Origin: Aquiluna sp.
Lineage (GTDB): Bacteria > Actinomycetota > Actinomycetes > Actinomycetales > Microbacteriaceae
Direction of reading: 5' to 3'
DNA length: 64,000 nt
Assembly: GCA_021741585.1 (NCBI GenBank)
Contig: JAIOXN010000003.1
Coordinates: 62,001-126,000, forward strand
Part shown: positions 44,268 to 53,643 of the stretch, one piece after another
How positions within the stretch are numbered: position 1 is the stretch's first letter
Layout: every line of letters starts with the position of its first letter
Notes under the pieces: model-generated
Seen by the model: only the letters and a program-made list of their open reading frames with translations
What the model was told of the DNA's origin: nothing
Databases searched by the model: none
Position numbers and translations under genes: made by a program

Positions 44268-45386
44268 ATGCTCAGAGTAGGCGTAATAGGCGGCGGCCAG
44301 CTCGCGAGAATGATGCAGCCTGCCGCTATAAATTTGGGAATACAGCTTCGAGTCTTTGCAGAAGCTGAAAACTCTTCTGCTCATTTGAGCGCAACCGCTG
44401 TCGGTGATTACTTGGATCCGGCCGCCCTTCTCTCATTTGCCAAGGGCGTAGACGCCGTTACTTTCGATCACGAACATGTTCCAAAGCACCTATTGGAAAT
44501 GCTGGAGCGTGAAGGGGTTAAGGTTCGACCAGGCTCGGCCGCTCTAATTCACGCTCAAAATAAGCTTTTCATGCGCAAAAAACTCGCAAGTCTCGGGGTC
44601 TCCCAGCCAATTTGGGCGGCGGCGAAGACGGCAGCGGAAATAGAAGATTTTATTTCTAAAAACGGCCCAGAAATTATCGTCAAGACTCCAATTGGTGGCT
44701 ACGACGGCAAAGGGGTTCGAGTCGTCTCGAGTGTTCAAGAAGTCCAGGACTGGCTGGATTCAATTAGCGATTTTGGTGGCGAGCTGTTGCTAGAGCAAAA
44801 GGTTCCTTTTGTCACAGAGCTTGCTCAACTCAGTGCCCGCAGGCCATCTGGTAAGATCAAAATTTGGCCACTGGCCAAAACTGTTCAAGTCTCGGGGGTT
44901 TGCTCAGAGGTGATTGCCCCGGTCAGTGACGTTGGTGACCAGGCCAAGAATATCGCCCTAACCATCTCCGAGGGGCTCGGAGTTGTTGGTGTCATGGCGG
45001 TTGAGCTTTTCCAAGTTGATTCTGGTGAACTTTTTGTAAACGAGCTTGCGATGCGACCGCATAATTCCGGTCATTTCACCATCGAGGGCAGTGTGACCTC
45101 ACAGTTTGAACAGCACCTCAGGGCCGTTCTAGATCTGCCACTTGGCTCAACAGGATTGAATGCCCCCTTTGCTGCAATGTTGAATTTGTTGGGTCAGGAT
45201 GATAGCAACACGATGCAGCCTCATTTTTCAAAGGCAATGGATCTGGTTCCCGAAGCTAAATTTCACCTTTACGAAAAGGCTCCTCGGAAAGGTCGCAAAA
45301 TGGGACACGTCACGATTTTGGGCGATGAGCCAAATACCATTCTGAAGAGAGCAAATCTTGCAAGAGCAGCAATCTATGGAAACTGA
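44268..45386 (+). CDS. purK: 5-(carboxyamino)imidazole ribonucleotide synthase
   Basis: ATP-grasp enzyme carboxylating AIR to N5-CAIR in purine synthesis. 372 residues from ATG 44268; the longer frame into birA adds unconserved residues. The N-terminal [16 protein letters not shown] is diagnostic. The ATP-grasp loop [17 protein letters not shown] is near 143, the metal-binding [19 protein letters not shown] near 254. The usual partner purE follows directly (13 bases). No AIR carboxylase fusion is seen. Confidence 0.95.
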   Translation: MLRVGVIGGGQLARMMQPAAINLGIQLRVFAEAENSSAHLSATAVGDYLDPAALLSFAKGVDAVTFDHEHVPKHLLEMLEREGVKVRPGSAALIHAQNKLFMRKKLASLGVSQPIWAAAKTAAEIEDFISKNGPEIIVKTPIGGYDGKGVRVVSSVQEVQDWLDSISDFGGELLLEQKVPFVTELAQLSARRPSGKIKIWPLAKTVQVSGVCSEVIAPVSDVGDQAKNIALTISEGLGVVGVMAVELFQVDSGELFVNELAMRPHNSGHFTIEGSVTSQFEQHLRAVLDLPLGSTGLNAPFAAMLNLLGQDDSNTMQPHFSKAMDLVPEAKFHLYEKAPRKGRKMGHVTILGDEPNTILKRANLARAAIYGN

Positions 45387-45399
45387 ACCTGGAGGCAAA

Positions 45400-45888
45400 A
45401 TGACAAAAGTTGCGATCGTGATGGGATCAGATTCAGATTGGCGAGTCATGAAGGATGCCCAGGACACACTCAAGGAATTTGGTGTTGAAGCCGAGGTCGA
45501 GGTTCTAAGCGCCCACCGCACCGCAGAAAAGATGATTGCATTTGGTAAAAACGCCTCAACAAATGGCCTGAGTGTCATCATCGCAGGTGCCGGGGGAGCA
45601 GCCCACCTACCGGGAATGCTCGCATCAGTTACCACACTTCCGGTGATCGGAGTTCCGGTTTCACTCAGCAAATTGGACGGCATGGACTCTTTGCTCTCAA
45701 TCGTTCAGATGCCAGCCGGGGTTCCGGTGGCAACAGTATCAATCGATGGCGCTAAAAATGCTGGGCTTTTGGCGATTAGAATTTTGGCCACTTCAGACAG
45801 GACTTTGCAGACCAAATTGGAGCAGTACCAAGAGGGCCTGAAGGAACTTGTGGAGCAGAAAAACTCTGCCCTGAAAGCCTCTCTGTAA
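45400..45888 (+). CDS. purE: 5-(carboxyamino)imidazole ribonucleotide mutase
   Basis: Rearranges N5-CAIR to CAIR in purine synthesis; octameric family. 162 residues from ATG 45400, which has GGAGG at good spacing. The N-terminal [14 protein letters not shown] and the active-site [11 protein letters not shown] (conserved Ser-His-Arg) are intact. [14 protein letters not shown] and [28 protein letters not shown] (in parts) complete the class I signature. It follows purK by 13 bases. A 90-base gap separates it from the lipoprotein gene; a small imperfect hairpin (AGGG/CCCT) near 45895 is too weak to call a terminator. Confidence 0.96.
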   Translation: MTKVAIVMGSDSDWRVMKDAQDTLKEFGVEAEVEVLSAHRTAEKMIAFGKNASTNGLSVIIAGAGGAAHLPGMLASVTTLPVIGVPVSLSKLDGMDSLLSIVQMPAGVPVATVSIDGAKNAGLLAIRILATSDRTLQTKLEQYQEGLKELVEQKNSALKASL

Positions 45889-45981
45889 CTCTCAGGGTGC
45901 ATCCCTAATTCTTCAAAACGCCTAGGTCATCAGGGTATTTTCAGCATCTCAACCTATGGTTGAAGGTGGTGGAGGTGAGTG

Positions 45982-46512
45982 ATGCCGAGAAAATTTGTCG
46001 TGGCCGTTTTGGCGCTGGCTTCGCTTACCCTATCCGGATGCAGTGTCTTCTACCCAAACTGGGGCGCGACTTCATTGCCAACTGAATCCAATTTGGCACC
46101 AGAAATTTCCGAATCAGCTGCACCCGAATCTTCGGAGTCAACTGATGCTGAGGTAGCAATCGAACCATCTGAATCGCCAAGTGCTGAGCCCACTGCAACT
46201 GAAATAAAGCGCAAAGAGACGACCGTTGAAATCATCATGGCGTTTGTAGATCAAGAAGCCGGCGTTCTGCAGGTCGTCGCGCAGTTGCCAGAAATTGTGG
46301 ATCTAGGCGGAACCTGCACATTTAAATTCATCGGCGGATCAGTTAGTAAATCACTTACGGCTAAGGCTGAACCCTCCAGCGACTACACCCAGTGTCACCC
46401 AATTGAATTCGAGCTCAAGGACCTTGCCGTTGGCGATGGAGTAATTTCCGTTAGCTATGAATCAGATGGCTATTTTGGAGAATCAGCCGGCCAGTCTGTG
46501 GTGATTGGATGA
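45982..46512 (+). CDS. Predicted lipoprotein with acidic linker, unknown function
   Basis: 176 residues from ATG 45982; the ribosome site GGAGGTGA upstream fixes this start rather than the GTG at 45979. The signal peptide has a basic start (PRK), a hydrophobic core and a lipobox LSGC with Cys20. It is followed by a Ser/Glu/Pro/Thr-rich linker (about 30-72) that would span the cell wall. The C-terminal 100 residues form a predicted beta-rich domain with two cysteines (TCTFKF and TQCHPI), possibly disulfide linked. The fold could be immunoglobulin-like, but I recognise no family. It overlaps the large LysM protein gene by four bases, so they may work together at the wall. Confidence 0.75.
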   Translation: MPRKFVVAVLALASLTLSGCSVFYPNWGATSLPTESNLAPEISESAAPESSESTDAEVAIEPSESPSAEPTATEIKRKETTVEIIMAFVDQEAGVLQVVAQLPEIVDLGGTCTFKFIGGSVSKSLTAKAEPSSDYTQCHPIEFELKDLAVGDGVISVSYESDGYFGESAGQSVVIG

Positions 46513-49500
46513 TGTTAAAGAAGATTTTTGCCACGCTTTCCTCCGCAACTATGGTTCTAGTTGGATTGGTTGCATTGCCTGCTGCACCTGCAGTAGCCGC
46601 ACCACCTGCCACTGCATTTGATCCAGGCCTAATCATCAGCGATAGCGTGTTTTTTGACTTCGCATCAATGGATCTGGGGGAGATTCAGGCATTTTTAGAT
46701 TCAAAGGTTGAAAATTGCAGGGCCACCGACCCAGCCCTTGATTGCCTGAAGTCCTATCTCTCCGATATTCCAGAAGTGGCGGCAACGCTGCCAACTGAAG
46801 TGGGTCCATGCTTGGCGATCAGTGCCAAATCTGGAGCTACTGCCGCTGAGGTAATTTACACAATCGCGAATGCCTGCGGCATAAGCCCAAAGGTACTTTT
46901 GACCACTCTTCAAAAAGAACAGGGTCTCATCACCTCAACGAAACCAACCGACTACATGTATCGGGCAGCAATGGGATTTGGCTGTCCAGACTCAGATCCT
47001 GGTATCTGCGGCAAGGTTTACACGGGCTTGTTTAACCAGCTTTACCGAGCTGCAAAGCAGTTTCGCTGGTACGGAAACCCCGAGGGCTCATTTACCTATT
47101 GGAAGCCGGGCCGCACCGTTTCCATGCGATACAACCCAAAGTCGACCTGTGGCACAAAGAGCGTTGCACTAAAGAGCCAAGCAACCGCGAACCTTTATTA
47201 CTACACCCCATACACACCAAACGATGCTGCGCTGTCTAACATGTATGGCACTGGTGACAGCTGCTCGGCATATGGAAACAGAAACTTTTGGCGTTTTTAC
47301 CATGATTGGTTTGGCTCCCCAATTGGTGGCGGTTACCTGCTGAGAGCGGAAGGCAGTTCAGAGACCTACCTGATTGTGGATTCGCTTAAATATTTGGTGT
47401 CCGATGCTCGGATGATCGCCGCACTGATGCCGCTTGGTCCAATCGGGGAGATTTCTAGGGGTTACCTGGACAGTTTTGTGACCACCGGAAACATGACTCA
47501 GCTGGTCAAGCAGTCAGACACCGGCGACTACTACCTGCTGGTTGATGGGGTTAGGTATCTAACCGACTGCACAACCGCGTTGGAATTTGGTTTGAGTTGT
47601 GATTTGGCAACTTCAATATTGCCGCCGCAAGTAAATCTCTTTGTAGATGGTGGGACTCTAACTCGATTTATCCAAGCTGGAGATTCAAGATACTGGGTTG
47701 AAAAGGGTCAATCGAGAATCGTGGTTGATGAGTTGGCGCTAAGCACTGTTGGTGCAACTTCGATGACCCCAACAAAGCTGACAATTGAACAGGTGACCAG
47801 CCTGAGCGCTGGTCCAGCATTAGCTTCTGAATTGGTGATGTTTGGAATCAAGAACTCTGGTGATGTGATTATTGCATCGTCTGGATCTGCCTATAGATTC
47901 ACCGCCTCACTGATCGGCGCTACTGGGCTGGCTAAGTGGTTCACGACTTCTAATGCGGTTGTGGATGCAGCCGTGATAGCGCCGAGCATCTCATCTTCTA
48001 CGGTCCGCGGTTTTGTGGCCGCAGAGAATGGCAAAACATATGTTTTGACGGCCGACGGAAAACTCGAGGTCACTGATCCATCCGAGTGGACCGAAGAAAT
48101 TGTGACCTTGCCGGATTCGATGTTGAACCAGATTCCAGACGTTGTCGGCACTCTTGCTACCCCTGCAATGGTCACTTCAGCCGGAAACAAGCTTTCTTAT
48201 TTTGTTGAGGCCGGCGAAAGACGGATATCTAAAACTGCAGACATGACATCCGAGTTTTTGAAACTGCTTGATCAACCTAAGGCGGTGGTTTTGCCTCAGG
48301 CTGCAATTAACACTGTGCCAAACATTGGCACAGCAATCGCACCAGGCACAATCATTAAAGCTTCCGGAACCTCGACTCTTTACCTTGCCGACGATCTAAC
48401 TCGCAAGGTTAAATTGGCTTCAGAATCGCAGGCCAAGAGCGTCTCGGATTCCAAAATCTTTAGCTTTACCAAGACGGAATTAGCAGCGTTGCAAACTCGA
48501 ACCGGGTTCACCTCAATCAAAGTTCAGTGTGGTGCCGACACGTATTTGCTCGATGGTGGAACCCTTTATCCAGTCGCGCCTGAAGCCGCAGCAAACTACC
48601 CCGGCACTCCATACCCACTGGCTGTTTCAACCTGTGCTGGCCTGAATGTTTCAACTCGTGCAGTAGGCCAATTCCTAAGGGACAATAAAGGCGTCTTGTA
48701 TCTAGTAGTAGACGGTAAAAAGGCACGCATCAAGTCTTGGGCCCATTACGCAACCTTGGTTGGCGACGGCCCTGGATACATCAAAGCTAGCTCGTATTTC
48801 TCGTCAAAGATTCCAACCTCGGGCACCGCTCCAGCCACCATTCAATTGGCATCAACAGATGGCACCCCAAGCGGTGTATTCGACGAGGTTTCGTTCACCG
48901 GATCGGTTCCCGAAGTTATCGCGCCAACACCTAGTGCGACTCCGACACCTACCGCGACTCCGACACCTACTGCAACACCAACACCAGCGGCCTCTAGCGC
49001 TCCGAGCCCAACACCTTCGGCCACCGCCGTTGCGACTAATCCTGCGACTTACAAGGTGGTTTCGGGAGATACCTTGAATGCGATTGCTTCAAAGTTCAAG
49101 GTGTCGGTTGCCGAATTGCAGTCGCTCAACAACATTTCTGATCCGAGGCTGTTGAGAATCGGTCAAGTACTAAAGATTCCTGGATCGGTTTCGACCGCGA
49201 CACCAACCCCGTCGCCCACGTCCACACCAACACCAACACCAACACCCACACCAACACCAACAAATAGCCCAAGCCCCGAGCCTGAGGCCGTCGAGGTGAC
49301 TTATGTGGTTCAATCCGGAGACACGTTATACAAGATCGCTTCAAAGTTCGGTGTCTCTGTGAACTCGTTACAGAGCTACAACAGCATTTCCAATGCGGCT
49401 TATATCAAAGTTGGTCAAGTGCTCAAGATTCCAACCAGCACCTCTGCATCAAATGCCGTGGTGGTAACTTCATCTGAGCCCGAGGTGGTCGCAGAACCAG

Positions 49501-49649
49501 TCCTAAAGACCTACAAGGTGGTCTCTGGTGACACCCTCTGGGGCATCGCCAGAAAGCTAGGCGTGAGCGCAACCTCGCTGGCCGAAGCTAATTCAATTAC
49601 AAATGCAAACTTGATCAGAATCGGTCAAGTCTTAAAGGTTCCAAACTAG
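46509..49649 (+). CDS. Large secreted cell-wall protein: lysozyme-like N-terminus, nine repeats, three LysM domains
   Basis: 1046 residues. A Sec signal peptide (about 1-30, ending PAVAAPP) leads into a cysteine-containing domain (about 40-270). Its VLLTTLQKEQGLI segment with Glu137 resembles the catalytic helix of lysozyme-like transglycosylases, and several tyrosine/tryptophan clusters follow. Residues about 276-780 contain nine diverged copies of a 50-65-residue unit built round a Y-x-x-x-D-G-x-x-R/Y-x-hydrophobic core. The tail has two Thr-Pro-rich linkers (about 805-835 and 898-925) and three LysM domains (847-891, 931-975, 1001-1045). LysM binds peptidoglycan. I infer wall hydrolysis or remodelling; no named family covers the whole. 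Confidence 0.82.
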   Translation: MMLKKIFATLSSATMVLVGLVALPAAPAVAAPPATAFDPGLIISDSVFFDFASMDLGEIQAFLDSKVENCRATDPALDCLKSYLSDIPEVAATLPTEVGPCLAISAKSGATAAEVIYTIANACGISPKVLLTTLQKEQGLITSTKPTDYMYRAAMGFGCPDSDPGICGKVYTGLFNQLYRAAKQFRWYGNPEGSFTYWKPGRTVSMRYNPKSTCGTKSVALKSQATANLYYYTPYTPNDAALSNMYGTGDSCSAYGNRNFWRFYHDWFGSPIGGGYLLRAEGSSETYLIVDSLKYLVSDARMIAALMPLGPIGEISRGYLDSFVTTGNMTQLVKQSDTGDYYLLVDGVRYLTDCTTALEFGLSCDLATSILPPQVNLFVDGGTLTRFIQAGDSRYWVEKGQSRIVVDELALSTVGATSMTPTKLTIEQVTSLSAGPALASELVMFGIKNSGDVIIASSGSAYRFTASLIGATGLAKWFTTSNAVVDAAVIAPSISSSTVRGFVAAENGKTYVLTADGKLEVTDPSEWTEEIVTLPDSMLNQIPDVVGTLATPAMVTSAGNKLSYFVEAGERRISKTADMTSEFLKLLDQPKAVVLPQAAINTVPNIGTAIAPGTIIKASGTSTLYLADDLTRKVKLASESQAKSVSDSKIFSFTKTELAALQTRTGFTSIKVQCGADTYLLDGGTLYPVAPEAAANYPGTPYPLAVSTCAGLNVSTRAVGQFLRDNKGVLYLVVDGKKARIKSWAHYATLVGDGPGYIKASSYFSSKIPTSGTAPATIQLASTDGTPSGVFDEVSFTGSVPEVIAPTPSATPTPTATPTPTATPTPAASSAPSPTPSATAVATNPATYKVVSGDTLNAIASKFKVSVAELQSLNNISDPRLLRIGQVLKIPGSVSTATPTPSPTSTPTPTPTPTPTPTNSPSPEPEAVEVTYVVQSGDTLYKIASKFGVSVNSLQSYNSISNAAYIKVGQVLKIPTSTSASNAVVVTSSEPEVVAEPVLKTYKVVSGDTLWGIARKLGVSATSLAEANSITNANLIRIGQVLKVPN
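48930..49265 (+). repeat. Two ACACC-rich coding microsatellites (Thr-Pro linkers)
   Basis: Around 48930-48990 and 49200-49265 the coding strand is made of near-exact ACACC(A/T)/ACNCC units encoding Thr-Pro-Thr-Ala-Thr-Pro and Thr-Pro repeats between the LysM domains. The DNA-level repetition makes slippage and linker-length variation likely. The sequence between them encodes LysM domain 1 and is not repetitive. Confidence 0.85.
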
Positions 49650-49652
49650 AGA

Positions 49653-50603
49653 TTAGCTGGCGTCCCAGGCGGACTTCACGATGTCTTTTAGGTTGTGCTT
49701 TGCACTAAATCCAAGGACTTTTTCAATCCTTGAGACATTCGCCACAAGTTTTGGCGGGTCACCCGCGCGGCGAGGCCCAACCGAAACTTCAAAATCAATT
49801 CCGCTTGCAATTTTCAATTCTGCCAAGACTTCAAAGACGCTCGCACCGGTTCCAGTGCCAACGTTGAAGGTGTCAAAAGGCCGTTCTGATTGAGTAAGGT
49901 AATCCACCGCAGAGACGTGGGCGGCCGCTAGATCTGAAACGTGAACATAGTCTCTAATACAGCTGCCGTCTGCAGTTGGGTAATCCTCACCGAAAACAAT
50001 TGGAGATTTACCGGCTTTGAGTGCGGCAATGGCGATTGGGATCAAATTCAACGGAGCAGTGTCGTTCAGCTCTGGCACCGCGCAACCGGCGACATTGAAA
50101 TACCTTAGGTTGACTCCCTTGAGTCCCCATACCTTGGCGTTTTTAACCATCCATTCACCAATTAGCTTGGTCTCGCCGTAAGGGTTGATTGGAACCCCCG
50201 GGTAATCCTCTGTGACGCTGTCTACATCCGGCATGCCGTATGTGGCAGCAGATGAGGAGAACACCAAAGACTTCAGGTTTGAGTTTCGCATCGCCAAGAG
50301 CAGGTTGGCGAGCCCGCCAATATTGTCCAGATAGTAGCGCTCGGGCTGTTCAACAGATTGACCAACCTGTTTTCTGGCAGCTAGGTGAATAACAGAGTCA
50401 AACTCATGCTTGCGCATTAGGTTTTCAAGCGTAAGTTGAGCAGTTTCAGACGATAAATCTAGGTGAACAAATTCGGAGTCAATTCGTGCCGTAACTCCTG
50501 TTGAGAGGTCGTCCACAACTACGATCGAATGTCCGGCAGCTTCCGCAGCCCTGACAACATGCGATCCGATGTAGCCAGCTCCGCCGGTGACAAGTAGTTT
50601 CAT
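49653..50603 (-). CDS. galE: UDP-glucose 4-epimerase
   Basis: Interconverts UDP-glucose and UDP-galactose for envelope glycans. 316 residues, SDR extended family. NAD-binding KLLVTGGAGYIGSHVVRAA is at the N-terminus, SSSAATYG with the catalytic Ser near 112, the Tyr-x-x-x-Lys pair in NPYGETKLIGEW near 137, and RYFNVAGC near 163. The stop lies three bases from that of the convergent LysM gene. The ATG has no ribosome site but has TATCCT six bases upstream, so a leaderless mRNA is plausible. It is divergent from whiB. Confidence 0.92.
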   Translation of the reverse strand: MKLLVTGGAGYIGSHVVRAAEAAGHSIVVVDDLSTGVTARIDSEFVHLDLSSETAQLTLENLMRKHEFDSVIHLAARKQVGQSVEQPERYYLDNIGGLANLLLAMRNSNLKSLVFSSSAATYGMPDVDSVTEDYPGVPINPYGETKLIGEWMVKNAKVWGLKGVNLRYFNVAGCAVPELNDTAPLNLIPIAIAALKAGKSPIVFGEDYPTADGSCIRDYVHVSDLAAAHVSAVDYLTQSERPFDTFNVGTGTGASVFEVLAELKIASGIDFEVSVGPRRAGDPPKLVANVSRIEKVLGFSAKHNLKDIVKSAWDAS

Positions 50604-50660
50604 GTGTCAAGGATACCTTGAAGCTTTATCCACAGATTTGGCGGTTTGGGATATTCGAAC

Positions 50661-50690
50661 TTGACACGGACATACTTACACCGGTGTAAT
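50661..50690 (+). promoter_or_regulatory. whiB promoter (TTGACA / TGTAAT)
   Basis: A consensus -35 TTGACA (50661-50666) and a near-consensus -10 TGTAAT (50685-50690) are 18 bases apart, the best promoter match in the window. It would start transcription near 50697, about 30 bases before the whiB ATG. The -10 lies inside the palindromic repeats at 50676-50696. Confidence 0.75.
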
Positions 50691-50696
50691 TACACC
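50676..50696 (+). promoter_or_regulatory. Triple alternating 7-mer operator over the whiB -10 box
   Basis: Three contiguous 7-mers read TTACACC, GGTGTAA, TTACACC: each is the exact reverse complement of its neighbour, so two perfect 14-base palindromes share the middle 7-mer. The array covers the -10 box, the expected position for a repressor. The binding protein is not identifiable from this window. Confidence 0.75.
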
Positions 50697-50727
50697 CAAG
50701 AGATTCACAAACGTTAGGAAATTAGGC

Positions 50728-51033
50728 ATGGAACAACGCGGTCAGGTGCCTGCAAACTGGTTTATCGATGTGCTCAAGCTGGGGGTCGCAGGAGCATACG
50801 GCGAAGGCGATTCTGACCCGCTGGCATGGCAGGCAGACGCACTCTGCTCGCAAACCGATCCAGAGGCCTTCTTCCCTGAGAAGGGCGGCTCGACAAGAGA
50901 CGCCAAGCGAATTTGTGCGCAGTGCAACGTAAAGTCTGAGTGCTTGGAATACGCCCTAAAGAACGATGAGCGATTTGGCATCTGGGGCGGTCTTTCAGAG
51001 CGTGAGCGTCGCCGTCTGCGCAGGCGCGCTTAG
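50728..51033 (+). CDS. whiB: WhiB-family [4Fe-4S] transcription regulator (WhiB2/WhmD-like)
   Basis: 101 residues with four cluster cysteines: Cys40, Cys63, Cys66 and Cys72 (C-x22-C-x2-C-x5-C). They are followed by the family turn GIWGGLSERERR (84-95) and a basic tail RRLRRRA for DNA contact. Proteins of this class bind a 4Fe-4S cluster and the sigma-A region 4. Neighbourhood (GT2, DUF5719, Rv3259-like, manB, ahcY, mtrAB) matches that of whiB2/whmD, required for septation in mycobacteria. Strongly predicted promoter with an operator-like array upstream. It lies six bases before the glycosyltransferase gene, so it is probably cotranscribed with it. Confidence 0.93.
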   Translation: MEQRGQVPANWFIDVLKLGVAGAYGEGDSDPLAWQADALCSQTDPEAFFPEKGGSTRDAKRICAQCNVKSECLEYALKNDERFGIWGGLSERERRRLRRRA

Positions 51034-51039
51034 AACATC

Positions 51040-53643
51040 GTGGCTTCGCTCTTTGTAGCGGCCATTGTCGTATCACACGCCCAAGCCGAAAACCTGAATC
51101 GGGTTCTTGAAACAATAGAAAACCAAGACCACCCGATTAACCAGGTTGTGGTTGTTGAAACCGGTGGGGATCAACAAAGTACTGAAAGCGCAAAGCGCCA
51201 CGGTTTTTCTTCCGTTATGGCCCCAGATGTTCGATTGGGTTTAGCAATTCAATCAGGGATCGACTCTCTAGCCCAAGCACCCGGTTGGCTCTGGATTCTT
51301 CACGATGATTCTTTTCCTGAGCCAACGGCTCTCTCGCACTTAGCAAGGGCCGCAGAGATCTCGCCTTCGGTCGCAATCATTGGACCCAAGCTTCTAGACG
51401 CACGGAATCCGATTCGGATTCAACAGCTTGGCCTGACGGTGACAAAGACCGGCCGGCCGTTTCTGCAGGTTCAAAACGAATATGACCAAGGCCAGTTTGA
51501 TTCATCTGGCGACTCTTTCGCCGTTTCAACTGCCGGCATGCTGATTTCTCTTGATGCTTGGCAAAGACTCGGTGGCCTCAACGACAAAACCCCGCCATTG
51601 GCTCAGGACCTAGAGCTTGGCGCAAAGGCCAGAGCAGCTGGCTTCAGGGTGGTTGTTGAACCCAAGGCCAGAGTCCTCCACCACCAGCTTTCGGCATCCG
51701 GAAAGCGCGACCGGAAGTGGCTTGGAGGTTCGCTCACTCAGGCAATCTCCAAGTCGCATTTGCACATGGCAACTCTTTTGTCACCAGCATTGCTAGTGGT
51801 TTTGGGATACCTAATGCTCCCGCTGATTTTCCTCGCGTCGATCCCTGTTCTTCTATTGGCAAAGCGCCCAGGCAGGATCTTTGGCCAACTCAAAGGTTGG
51901 CTTTGGGCCTGGGGTACCATCTCAAGTCGACTGGCAGCTCGCAGGCAGCTCAGAGGCCTGGGGAGCGTCAAGAGTCTTGGCGGTCTTAAAGCGGGCTTTA
52001 GCGAGGTTAGAAAGCGTCGCAAGGCCAGGTTTAGCCAAGAGCCAATGCGAGACTCGGATTCGGTTGCCGGTTTCTTTTCATCCAACTCCGGTTGGTTGTC
52101 GATTATCGTATTGGCAGCAAGCGCCAGGCTTTTCCCTCAGGGTGCGCTACTTAGTGATTCCCTAAGTCCCATTGGTCGTTCTTTTGATTCGATCTGGAAC
52201 GCTACTGCCATCTATTTGCATGGCGGCTCAATTCCTTCAGACCCATTTGGCCAGTTCTACCTATTGATGGCTGCGATATATCCACAGTCCCCATCAATTG
52301 CGCTCGCAAGTTTTGTTTTTGCGGCCCCGACCTTGGCATTTATAGCGAGCTGGCAACTTGGGTCCATATTTTTTCAGAAAATATGGGTTCGTTCTTTAAT
52401 CGGACTAACCTACGCTCTGGTTATAGTTTTGCCGGCCGCAATGAACCTTCAAATAGTTGAATTAGTGAGCTTGACTTTCAGCCCATGGGCAATCTATTTC
52501 TTGATCCGGGCTTCTAGGGCCTATAACAATTCCAGAGCTTGGCGCTGGACGGGCTTAGCGGGAATTGCACTTGTACTGGTGGCGATCTCGTCGATAGTGC
52601 TTTTCTTGCTGCTGGCCGTGGTTTCGATTGGGCTCGGAATTTATCGCCACCGAAGGTCTTTGATTATTTTGGCTGCTCTTATACCTGGGGCCGCACTGGT
52701 TTCTCCTTGGGTGATCTGGATCGTGAAGTCCGGAAATTGGGAGTTGCTAACCGTTTCTGCTGCCGCTTCCTCCGGCCCATTCCAGTTTGAGTTGGGCAAC
52801 CCGGTTGTGATCGCTGGAATCATTATTTTGGCGACATCGATGTTTGGCATTTTTAGGGGAAACCTGAAACTCGTGTCTGTTCTGACAGCCTTGATGATTT
52901 TTGGTTTTGCTGCTGCGCTCTATCAGCCATGGGTTTCCAGTTATCCGCTTTTGGGGTTTGCATTACTTTGCGCTTTGGTGTTGACGGGTATCGGTTTGGA
53001 TTCGCTGAATCTAAAGCGAGTCTCGGCTATTTTTGGAGCGGTTCTGTTCTCTGCGACCTCCATTGGCGGGTTGTATTTCGGTGCCCTGGCAAGCTCGCAG
53101 ATTGACTTTGGTGACGACCGTTTGATGCCAGCTTTGGTTGTGGCTGCGTCGGAGGTGTCGCCAAACGTGAAAACTCTGAAGATAACTGCTGGGGAGCAAA
53201 TTACTGCTGAGGTCATTGAGGGTGACGGGATATCAATAGATGAGGTGCATTTTCTGGATTGGATCCAGCCGTCTCCAGTGCAAGAGGTTGCGGAAATCGC
53301 CAAGCTAACCGCTCTTTTAGTGGCCGCAAATCAAAATGGGGTCGCCGAACTGTTAAATCAAACTCAAATTGATTTCATCTTGCTCGAAGGCGAGGACCCG
53401 CTTTGGTCGAAACCGATCGAGAGTTCTTTGAATTCAATGGTTCAAATGCAGCCTGCGGGGAACACCAAGTATGGGGTTCTCTGGAAAACCGAAGTAATCA
53501 AAACCCAGGATGTCGAATCTCCGCCAAGAGATCAAATTAGGGATTTGATGCTTTTGGTAATCGCAGGTTTTGCACTCCTAGCGATCCCTACTACCGCTAC
53601 CTTGCGAGGCTATCGAAGGCTTGAAGTAGGTGAGATGCAGTGA
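51040..53643 (+). CDS. Family 2 glycosyltransferase fused to a multi-pass membrane region
   Basis: 867 residues. The N-terminal 230 residues form a GT-A domain: VAAIVVSHAQAENLNRVLETIENQ, the metal-binding HDDSFPEPTAL near residue 88, and the late acceptor loop LAQDLELGAKARAAGFRVVVEPKARVLHH (in parts, about 188-215). Residues about 245-275 and 345-690 hold about a dozen hydrophobic segments, and a last one is near 840. The family is universal next to whiB2 in actinobacteria, and its sugar donor and acceptor are unknown. GTG start, no gap-sized promoter. The stop overlaps the DUF5719 start (GTGA). Confidence 0.88.
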   Translation: MASLFVAAIVVSHAQAENLNRVLETIENQDHPINQVVVVETGGDQQSTESAKRHGFSSVMAPDVRLGLAIQSGIDSLAQAPGWLWILHDDSFPEPTALSHLARAAEISPSVAIIGPKLLDARNPIRIQQLGLTVTKTGRPFLQVQNEYDQGQFDSSGDSFAVSTAGMLISLDAWQRLGGLNDKTPPLAQDLELGAKARAAGFRVVVEPKARVLHHQLSASGKRDRKWLGGSLTQAISKSHLHMATLLSPALLVVLGYLMLPLIFLASIPVLLLAKRPGRIFGQLKGWLWAWGTISSRLAARRQLRGLGSVKSLGGLKAGFSEVRKRRKARFSQEPMRDSDSVAGFFSSNSGWLSIIVLAASARLFPQGALLSDSLSPIGRSFDSIWNATAIYLHGGSIPSDPFGQFYLLMAAIYPQSPSIALASFVFAAPTLAFIASWQLGSIFFQKIWVRSLIGLTYALVIVLPAAMNLQIVELVSLTFSPWAIYFLIRASRAYNNSRAWRWTGLAGIALVLVAISSIVLFLLLAVVSIGLGIYRHRRSLIILAALIPGAALVSPWVIWIVKSGNWELLTVSAAASSGPFQFELGNPVVIAGIIILATSMFGIFRGNLKLVSVLTALMIFGFAAALYQPWVSSYPLLGFALLCALVLTGIGLDSLNLKRVSAIFGAVLFSATSIGGLYFGALASSQIDFGDDRLMPALVVAASEVSPNVKTLKITAGEQITAEVIEGDGISIDEVHFLDWIQPSPVQEVAEIAKLTALLVAANQNGVAELLNQTQIDFILLEGEDPLWSKPIESSLNSMVQMQPAGNTKYGVLWKTEVIKTQDVESPPRDQIRDLMLLVIAGFALLAIPTTATLRGYRRLEVGEMQ

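Noticed and set aside
45889-45981. Terminator after purE
   Set aside because: The only inverted repeat is four pairs (AGGG/CCCT) with no T-run.
48930-49265. Possible CRISPR-like array
   Set aside because: Units are 5-6 bases, in frame, and encode Thr-Pro linkers; there are no spacers of uniform length.
50661-50670. WhiA-type GACAC site at the whiB promoter
   Set aside because: GACAC is part of the consensus -35 TTGACA plus one base pair; five bases in that setting are not evidence.
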